DNA of 17,659 nucleotides, from contig DATFUZ010000074.1 of NCBI GenBank assembly GCA_035260545.1, forward strand, positions 1 to 17,659, in the 5' to 3' direction. The notes under the pieces are model-generated. The model worked only from the letters and a program-made list of their open reading frames with translations, ran no database searches and was not told where the DNA came from. Below are positions 13,470-17,659 of this stretch, one piece after another; position 1 is the first letter of the stretch, and each line of letters begins with the position of its first letter. This DNA is from DATDDB01 sp035260545 (GTDB lineage: Bacteria > Pseudomonadota > Gammaproteobacteria > Burkholderiales > Gallionellaceae). The position numbers and the translations under genes were made by a program.

Positions 13470-14069
13470 CTACAAGCCCAATCCGCCCACCACCCTTGCT
13501 TTGGGCGAGAAATAGGTCAAGGTCGCGAGCACGGTGTCGAGATCCGCCTGATTGCTCACGTTCAGGGAAATGTCCGCACCGTCAGGCAGTCCTCCCTCCG
13601 GTTTCATCACCACCATCCAGCCTGTCTTGTATGCCGGGCAAACGCCGCTGAATTGCCCAGCCTTGGCCTCAAGGAGCCGGATCTCGCTCAGCGTCCGCAA
13701 GTCCACGGCGTACTTCGCCTTGTCCTCATCGTCCGAGATCGCGGCCAGCCCGGTGACGCCCCTCACTTTCTTGCTTATGTAAGCCTCTGAAGCTCTCGCA
13801 AAGATTCCGGTGAATTCCAGCATCGGCCCGGTGACCGTCACCGGCGCCCTGTAGTCAACGTGTGTCCATCGCGGGTTTTCACCCACCATGCACAGCCCGC
13901 CGCTCGTGGCGCTTGCCTTCGTGTATCGCGCGGCAAGCGCGCTCGCAGATTGCGGCGTCATCTGATCGCGCTGGGACATCGCCGCGCCCGACAACTCCAC
14001 CGTTGAAGCGCATGAAGCCAAAGTAAGTACCGCGACAGACAGGCTCAATGCCCGAAAAGCCTTGCTCAT
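13470..14069 (-). CDS. Lipoprotein of unknown function
   Basis: A 199-residue protein with a lipoprotein signal peptide: MSKAFRALSLSVAVLTLASC, with lipobox LASC and lipidated Cys20. The mature part contains KASATSGGLCMVGENPRW, VTVTGPMLEFTGIFARASEAYI, YAVDLRTLSEIRLLEAKAG and DISLNVSNQADLDTVLATLTYFS. I do not recognise a family. The two Cys residues in the mature domain (LCMVG, GVCPAY) might form a disulfide. Start 14069 has GAGAGGAAG immediately upstream; the frame extends towards the DUF4124-type gene without a better start. It lies 60 bases after the stop of that gene, within the module bounded by repeat copies B and C. Confidence 0.82.
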   Translation of the reverse strand: MSKAFRALSLSVAVLTLASCASTVELSGAAMSQRDQMTPQSASALAARYTKASATSGGLCMVGENPRWTHVDYRAPVTVTGPMLEFTGIFARASEAYISKKVRGVTGLAAISDDEDKAKYAVDLRTLSEIRLLEAKAGQFSGVCPAYKTGWMVVMKPEGGLPDGADISLNVSNQADLDTVLATLTYFSPKARVVGGLGL

Positions 14070-14124
14070 CTTCCTCTCCCGTTTCGTTCCGTTTAAAAAC
14101 CCAAGTCCCTCTGCGAAGCGCACC

Positions 14125-14261
14125 GCCCGCTACGCCATCTCATCCGCCGGGCCGATCACGCGCAGGATGAAGTAGATCAGCGCCGGGCTGAACACCAGCG
14201 CCATGATGGACCACTTGAAAAATCCCCGGTTGCGCTGGGTGGCACGGTAGCCGACGAGGCC
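14125..14261 (-). repeat. Repeat copy C: the 3' end of the intact DUF4124-type gene
   Basis: This is the reference copy of the 137-bp repeat. It comprises the last 43 codons of the gene (from the end of its first C-terminal membrane helix through the second helix), the stop codon at 14130-14132 and five bases beyond. Copy B at 12086-12222 differs by one base; copy A at 10434-10529 covers the distal 93 bases with ~97% identity plus a 3-bp insertion. All three are in the same orientation. Confidence 0.95.
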
Positions 14262-14972
14262 TGCCAGCGCGAGCCAGATCACGGCCTTGAGCGTGAGCCG
14301 CGCGAAGATGGGGCCGAGGGCTGCCTTGGCGGCCGCTTCGTCCGCGGCATCCGCCTGGGCATTGGCGCTCCCCGTATCGTCAGCGGCCGCATCGGAACCA
14401 TCGTCCGCCGTATCGGCGTTGGGATCGGCAGCGTCCTCGTCGCCGCCCAGGTAAGGCTCGGGTTTGGGCGCGGCGGACGCCGGACCGCCTGCGATCAGGG
14501 GCGAAGTTGCTGCGGGCGCTGCCGTCGCGGCGGCAGGCGCGGTGGTTGCGGGTGCAGCCGCGACGGGCGCGGGCGCAGGCGTGGTTGCCACGGGCGCAGG
14601 CGCGACGGGCGCGGGCGCAGGCGTGGTTGCCACGGGCGCAGGCGCGGGTGCAGCCGCCACAGGCGCAGGCTCGGGCTGGGCTGCCGGTTGCACAGCGGGC
14701 GCCTCGTTCGCGGCCGCGTCGCAAGGCACATCCTGATAAGTGAAATGACCGTTCGCATCGGCGCACTTATATGCCGCGCTCGCCGCGAGCGGCAAGCCCG
14801 CAAGCACGAGCAGCAAAGCCGCGCGCAGCAGCCGCGATAAGCGCTTCCAGCGCGGCGGGGCGAATACGGAGGCGGATGCCTGGATGAATGCGCCGGACGG
14901 CGCCGGCAGGATACCTGTGCGGGCGATGCCCGCCGAACCGCCGCAATGGCGGACGGATACTGCGATGCTCAT
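14130..14972 (-). CDS. DUF4124 domain protein with Pro/Ala-rich linker and two C-terminal membrane helices
   Basis: A 280-residue envelope protein. A hydrophobic segment (~50-67, LRAALLLVLAGLPLAASA) is followed directly by a DUF4124-type motif (YKCADANGHFTYQDVPC, 68-84), a small domain common in proteobacterial periplasmic proteins. Residues ~90-155 are a low-complexity Pro/Ala/Val linker (APAPVATT units). Residues ~175-215 are acidic (Asp/Ala). Two hydrophobic helices follow near 227-243 and 253-272, ending RVIGPADEMA. The start at 14972 has AAAGGGG before it, which leaves an unusual ~45-residue N-terminal extension before the hydrophobic segment; no alternative ATG exists closer. The last 137 bp are the source or recipient of the repeats found downstream. 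The function is unknown. Confidence 0.8.
   Translation of the reverse strand: MSIAVSVRHCGGSAGIARTGILPAPSGAFIQASASVFAPPRWKRLSRLLRAALLLVLAGLPLAASAAYKCADANGHFTYQDVPCDAAANEAPAVQPAAQPEPAPVAAAPAPAPVATTPAPAPVAPAPVATTPAPAPVAAAPATTAPAAATAAPAATSPLIAGGPASAAPKPEPYLGGDEDAADPNADTADDGSDAAADDTGSANAQADAADEAAAKAALGPIFARLTLKAVIWLALAGLVGYRATQRNRGFFKWSIMALVFSPALIYFILRVIGPADEMA
14560..14643 (-). repeat. 42-bp in-frame tandem repeat, two units
   Basis: Two exact 42-bp units (14560-14601 and 14602-14643) encode two 14-residue Pro/Ala/Val blocks in the linker of the DUF4124-type protein. Further degenerate APAPVA units flank them. The exact duplication points to recent slippage or recombination and suggests that linker length varies between strains. 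Confidence 0.85.
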
Positions 14973-15394
14973 GCTTTCCCCTTTACTTGCTTGAGCTGAC
15001 TGCGAGCGGTTTCGCTCTCTCCCTTGGTGCACGCGCCGCCCAGCCGGACACATCTCCCTGTCCGCTGTTTCGTGGCCCGCATGCTGGCGGCAACATTACA
15101 CCACTAATGCGCGCGCCGCAACGGGTCCGCGCGACATGCGGCGCGCATGGCGGCTGACGGAAATCGCAGGATCCCGCACGACGCTGCCGGCCGTCAATTG
15201 AAGTACAATCGGTCCGCTCCTTCCGCGATGGCGGAAGTATGCTGGATGACTGATGTGCCCATATACGACATAAGGCGGCGGCCTCCAATTTCAAATAGGA
15301 ATATTTCGAGGCTGATTATTGGGGATGGACATCCGGGTTGCCGCAGTTCCGATCTTTCAAACGCGAAGTCAGCAAAAATATCAGGGAGGACGTA
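14973..15394. other. Divergent intergenic region with an RcsAB-like sequence
   Basis: This ~420-base gap separates the minus-strand DUF4124-type gene from the plus-strand lipoprotein gene and must hold both promoters. TACAAT at 15204-15209 could be a + strand -10, without a good -35. CTTCCGC and GCGGAAG (15220-15237) form a 7-bp stem with a 4-base loop. TAGGAATATTTCGA at 15296-15309 matches the RcsAB box at 11 of 14 positions, about 86 bases before the lipoprotein start. No gene was found here. Confidence 0.4.
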
Positions 15395-15904
15395 ATGAAG
15401 CGGCAAGGAACAGCATGGATCATGTTGATCGCCGTCGCGCTCGCGGGATGTGCGCCAATGCCCGAGGACGCGCAAGGCATGCGCAAGATGTGGAACGGAC
15501 ATCCGGGCCAGAAATATTATCCGCAACTGCATACTGAAGTGGACCTGCCTTATGAGAAAGTTGTGCAACACGTGAAGCGCATGGCGCATCAATGCCTGGA
15601 AGTGACCCGGAATGTAAGCGAAAAAACCGATGACGGCGCAACCGCCCACTGGCAGGATGTCTATACACCCACGATGGCCATCACACGCAGGAAATCAGAA
15701 TTATTCCTTGTTGAAACCATGCCGGGGAATGCCGGCTCGGAGCAACACATTCCGCTCATCACGGCGGACTTCACTCCGGCAGCAGGGAACCGCACGAAGG
15801 TCGTGATCTATCATTTGGCGTTTGACCCCAGCTTGAGGACCGCACACGCGATCGCCGCATGGGCAGAAGCCAAGGATGTGGGCTGCCCCGACATGAACCG
15901 ATAA
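15395..15904 (+). CDS. Lipoprotein of unknown function
   Basis: A 169-residue protein with lipobox LAGC (MKRQGTAWIMLIAVALAGCA, lipidated Cys19). The mature part starts with a flexible stretch and continues with YPQLHTEVDLPYEKVVQHVKRMAHQCLEV, then WQDVYTPTMAITRRKSELFLVETMP and TKVVIYHLAFDPSLR. The pattern of an amphipathic helix followed by alternating strands resembles small outer-membrane-associated lipoproteins, but no family is recognised. GGGAGG is correctly placed before ATG 15395; the frame continues upstream without support. Two Cys (in HQC and VGCPD) could pair. Confidence 0.82.
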   Translation: MKRQGTAWIMLIAVALAGCAPMPEDAQGMRKMWNGHPGQKYYPQLHTEVDLPYEKVVQHVKRMAHQCLEVTRNVSEKTDDGATAHWQDVYTPTMAITRRKSELFLVETMPGNAGSEQHIPLITADFTPAAGNRTKVVIYHLAFDPSLRTAHAIAAWAEAKDVGCPDMNR

Positions 15905-16340
15905 CGAGCCAGGTCGCGTGGGCCAAGGCTGTCAAGCCGTGCTCACGCTCAGCCAATCGGTGAGCAGCGCTGCGGTCTTGCCCATTCTACGAAATGACCG
16001 CTTTCACGACGCCATGGTGTCTCAAATGGCCCCAACCCGAAACTCAGCCCCGCGCCCGGCCGGCCCATCCTTTAACACACGCTGACCAGCCCTCCCCGCC
16101 AGGCACTGAGTCGCTCCCCGCCCGCAGCGCCGCACGGCATCCCGGCCAGGGCCTGGCTGCCCGCCGCAAGCAGGGAATTGCCGATGCCGGGCTCGGGTGA
16201 ATTCGCGCGGGGGTTACGCGGTTCGCGGTATTGCGTTCGCGCGGCGGCGCGCGCCTAATTGAATGCAGGTGGCCGCACGGCGGCCGGATCGGCCTGGTGC
16301 ATGATCGAGCCGGGCCCTGACACCCCTGAGGAGCATGCAC
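15905..16340. other. Intergenic region with a stem-loop after the lipoprotein gene
   Basis: About 435 bases without a supported gene. TGCTCAC (15940-15946) and GTGAGCA (15960-15966) form a 7-bp stem with a 13-base loop, 36 bases after the lipoprotein stop; with no T-run, it is only a weak terminator candidate. The rest is GC-rich with no recognised element. The promoter of the following gene is probably near 16200-16260 but no clear hexamers were chosen. Confidence 0.35.
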
Positions 16341-16856
16341 ATGAATTCGACCTTAATGCGGTGGGGCACGGGGGTAATACTTGCAGCAGGTTTGGCGGGC
16401 AGCGCGCTGGGCGCGACCATACGCGAAACCTACACCCTTGCGCCTTCCGGAGACAAAGCCACTTTCGTGGCGCAGCCCGATGTCGTCCGCTCGATTGTGG
16501 AGAATGGCGTCGGCGAGCAGAGTGTGGCGCTGGTATTCAAGGCCTACCCCGGAAGGGGCAGGCACATCGTGGAGATGGTGGTCTATGTTGACCGGGCGGT
16601 GGAGCGCGACGTCACGTTCGAGTATCACCACCCCCTCGCCATCAAGGGGCGCCCCGAGAAGCCCGGCGCCGAGGTGTGGGCGCTGCCGGTGGGCGCGGAC
16701 CGCCCGCCGGTATACGACCTGTCGGACCAGAACATCGGCGCGCCGACGAAGGTCTATGTTTACGTCATCGAGAAGGGCAACGACGGCAAGACATACAACA
16801 CCCTGGTGGAAACCCACTATGCGGCGCTGCACGCCGCATTCGTCGAGAACCACTGA
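16341..16856 (+). CDS. Secreted protein of unknown function
   Basis: A 171-residue protein with a Sec signal peptide (MNSTLMRWGTGVILAAGLAG..., cleavage near residue 24-25). The mature ~147 residues look beta-rich: RETYTLAPSGDKATFVAQPD, VALVFKAYPGRGRHIVEMVVYVDRAVERDVTFEYHHPLAIKG, then PTKVYVYVIEKGNDGKTYNTLVETHYAALHAAF. No Cys and no recognised family. The start at 16341 is preferred over ATG 16335 because GAGGAG (16328-16333) would be only one base from the earlier codon. Confidence 0.8.
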   Translation: MNSTLMRWGTGVILAAGLAGSALGATIRETYTLAPSGDKATFVAQPDVVRSIVENGVGEQSVALVFKAYPGRGRHIVEMVVYVDRAVERDVTFEYHHPLAIKGRPEKPGAEVWALPVGADRPPVYDLSDQNIGAPTKVYVYVIEKGNDGKTYNTLVETHYAALHAAFVENH

Positions 16857-16874
16857 GCGTCTGGCATTCGCGCA

Positions 16875-16906
16875 TCGCAAATTATTGAGGTTTACATAAT
16901 TTGCGA
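16875..16906. terminator. Perfect 11-bp inverted repeat
   Basis: TCGCAAATTAT (16875-16885) and ATAATTTGCGA (16896-16906) are perfectly complementary around a 10-base loop. The stem is AT-rich, unlike its surroundings, and lies 18 bases after the stop of the secreted protein gene. It may act as a 3' stem-loop, or be an operator or remnant of a mobile repeat; no clear T-run follows. Confidence 0.5.
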
Positions 16907-16928
16907 CAACATGTGGAGTCGCTTGCTA

Positions 16929-17062
16929 CGTGATTCCGGCACAGGCCGGAATCCAGCGAATTGAAAATTTCCCACGCAGTGGACATCGCCTTTTCATGCG
17001 GCCTTGTCCGCTATGCAGAACCGCAGGAGGAGCCCGATTCCCGCCTGCGCCGGAATGACGGG
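16929..17062. repeat. REP/MITE-like element with inverted arms
   Basis: The left arm (16929-16957) contains GATTCCGGC-N5-GCCGGAATCCAG and the right arm (17033-17062) contains GATTCCCGCCTGCGCCGGAATGACG. Such paired arms (GGAATCCAG ... GGAATGACG) are typical of short intergenic repeats widespread in beta- and gammaproteobacteria. The ~75-base centre holds a further imperfect inverted repeat (AGTGGACA / TGTCCGCT). It encodes nothing and lies in the 435-base gap (16857-17292). Confidence 0.65.
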
Positions 17063-17136
17063 CGCTGTATGGATGCCTGTCATGAATTACGGAAAGCTCA
17101 ATAGAAATCCTAATAGCCGGAATTAGAAATTATCGT

Positions 17137-17165
17137 TTGTTGGACCTGATTCGCCCACCTAGAAT
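17137..17165 (+). promoter_or_regulatory. Candidate promoter of the tautomerase gene
   Basis: TTGTTG (17137-17142) and TAGAAT (17160-17165) are separated by 17 bases in an AT-rich stretch. The -10 matches the consensus in five of six positions, the -35 in three. An imperfect dyad CTAAT-N7-ATTAG lies at 17109-17125 just upstream. The leader would be about 120 bases. Confidence 0.45.
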
Positions 17166-17292
17166 CCGGAATCAACAGATCGGCCAATCATCTTCCGCCC
17201 GCAAGGCTCGTGCGCTGCAGCGCGTCTGGCGGTGGAAAACCGAGCCGTGCGTTGCAGTCATTTCGAATTGATGCTCACACCAAGGAGATCGT

Positions 17293-17659
17293 ATGCCATT
17301 TACCCGCGTCTCGGTTAAGCACGGAACGTTGCCCGAAGCGAAGAAGATCATTGCACGATGTGTTCACGAGGCGATGGTTGCCGCTATCGGCATCCCTGAC
17401 GATGATTTTTTCCAGTTGATTTCGGAATACGGCCCGGACGACTTTCATTTCGACCATCATTTCCTGGGCGTGGAGCGCTCGGAAGACCTGATGATCGTTC
17501 ATATCACGATGCGCCGCGGGCGCAGCGATGCGATGAAACGCGCCCTGTTTGGGAAGATCGCGGAAAATCTCAACAGCAAGGCAGGCGTCCGCCCTCAGGA
17601 CGTATTCATTTACCTGAGCGAGAACGACTATTCAGACTGGTCTGTCGGCAACGGGATCA
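17293..17659 (+). CDS. Tautomerase-family protein (partial)
   Basis: The first 122 residues of a gene that runs off the right edge. It starts MPFTRVSVKHG, so the N-terminal catalytic proline (Pro2 of the precursor) expected in the 4-oxalocrotonate tautomerase superfamily is present. The pattern VHEAMVAAIGIPDDDFFQLISEYG and IVHITMRRGRSDAMKRALFGKIAENL matches the longer Tautomerase_2/MSAD-like group of ~130 residues, so only a few residues are probably missing. Members act on small keto acids or are of unknown role; the substrate cannot be inferred. AAGGAG (17282-17287) is well placed before the start codon. Confidence 0.85.
   Translation, partial: MPFTRVSVKHGTLPEAKKIIARCVHEAMVAAIGIPDDDFFQLISEYGPDDFHFDHHFLGVERSEDLMIVHITMRRGRSDAMKRALFGKIAENLNSKAGVRPQDVFIYLSENDYSDWSVGNGI

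Noticed and set aside
14515..14690. Possible CRISPR array because of short spaced repeats
   Set aside because: The units are contiguous, in frame and encode a Pro/Ala linker; there are no unique spacers.
14464..14743. Plus-strand frames over the Pro/Ala repeat
   Set aside because: They are shadows of the low-complexity GC-rich repeat in the DUF4124-type gene.

Overview
The window is GC-rich DNA from a Gram-negative bacterium. Lipoboxes, signal peptides, a class I cytochrome c, a DUF4124 protein and GGAGG-type ribosome binding sites all fit a proteobacterium. Gene content and style suggest a betaproteobacterium (Nitrosomonadales/Rhodocyclales-like), but nothing here proves the genus. No rRNA, tRNA, CRISPR array, transposase or integrase was recognised.

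Layout. (1) 1-2049, + strand: three LuxR/FixJ-type regulators in a row. The first is cut by the window edge. The second (368-1060) and third (1321-2049) are paralogous receiver-HTH proteins without a histidine kinase beside them. The second has Ala at the phospho-acceptor position. Both have a long leader carrying the same kind of box (TCRG-N5-TCCTACAC), one of which resembles the enterobacterial RcsAB box. (2) 2078-4430: a small secreted protein (-), a DUF2569-like membrane protein (+) and a Ser/Thr protein kinase tethered by a C-terminal membrane helix (-). (3) 4937-8823, + strand: transaldolase and transketolase as a tight non-oxidative pentose-phosphate pair, followed by a membrane-anchored mono-heme cytochrome c. 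(4) 9112-10398, +: a polytopic flippase-like protein. (5) 10434-14972, - strand: an accessory-looking block. A gene for a DUF4124/Pro-Ala-rich/two-helix membrane protein has its last ~137 bp repeated twice more downstream, once nearly perfectly (1 mismatch in 137) and once diverged. The copies separate two gene modules: a lipoprotein plus a Sel1-repeat protein (now frameshifted), and a pair of paralogous GNAT-like acetyltransferases. (6) 15395-17659, +: a lipoprotein, a secreted protein, a MITE/REP-like inverted repeat and the start of a tautomerase-family gene.

The most unusual structure is the triplicated 3' gene end at 10434, 12086 and 14125. It looks like successive insertion of small gene modules at the end of one host gene, each time leaving a displaced copy of the gene's tail. 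All three substitutions in the oldest copy are synonymous and its only indel is in frame, so that tail was once part of a working gene. The second most interesting item is the pseudo-receiver regulator next to its intact paralog with shared upstream boxes.
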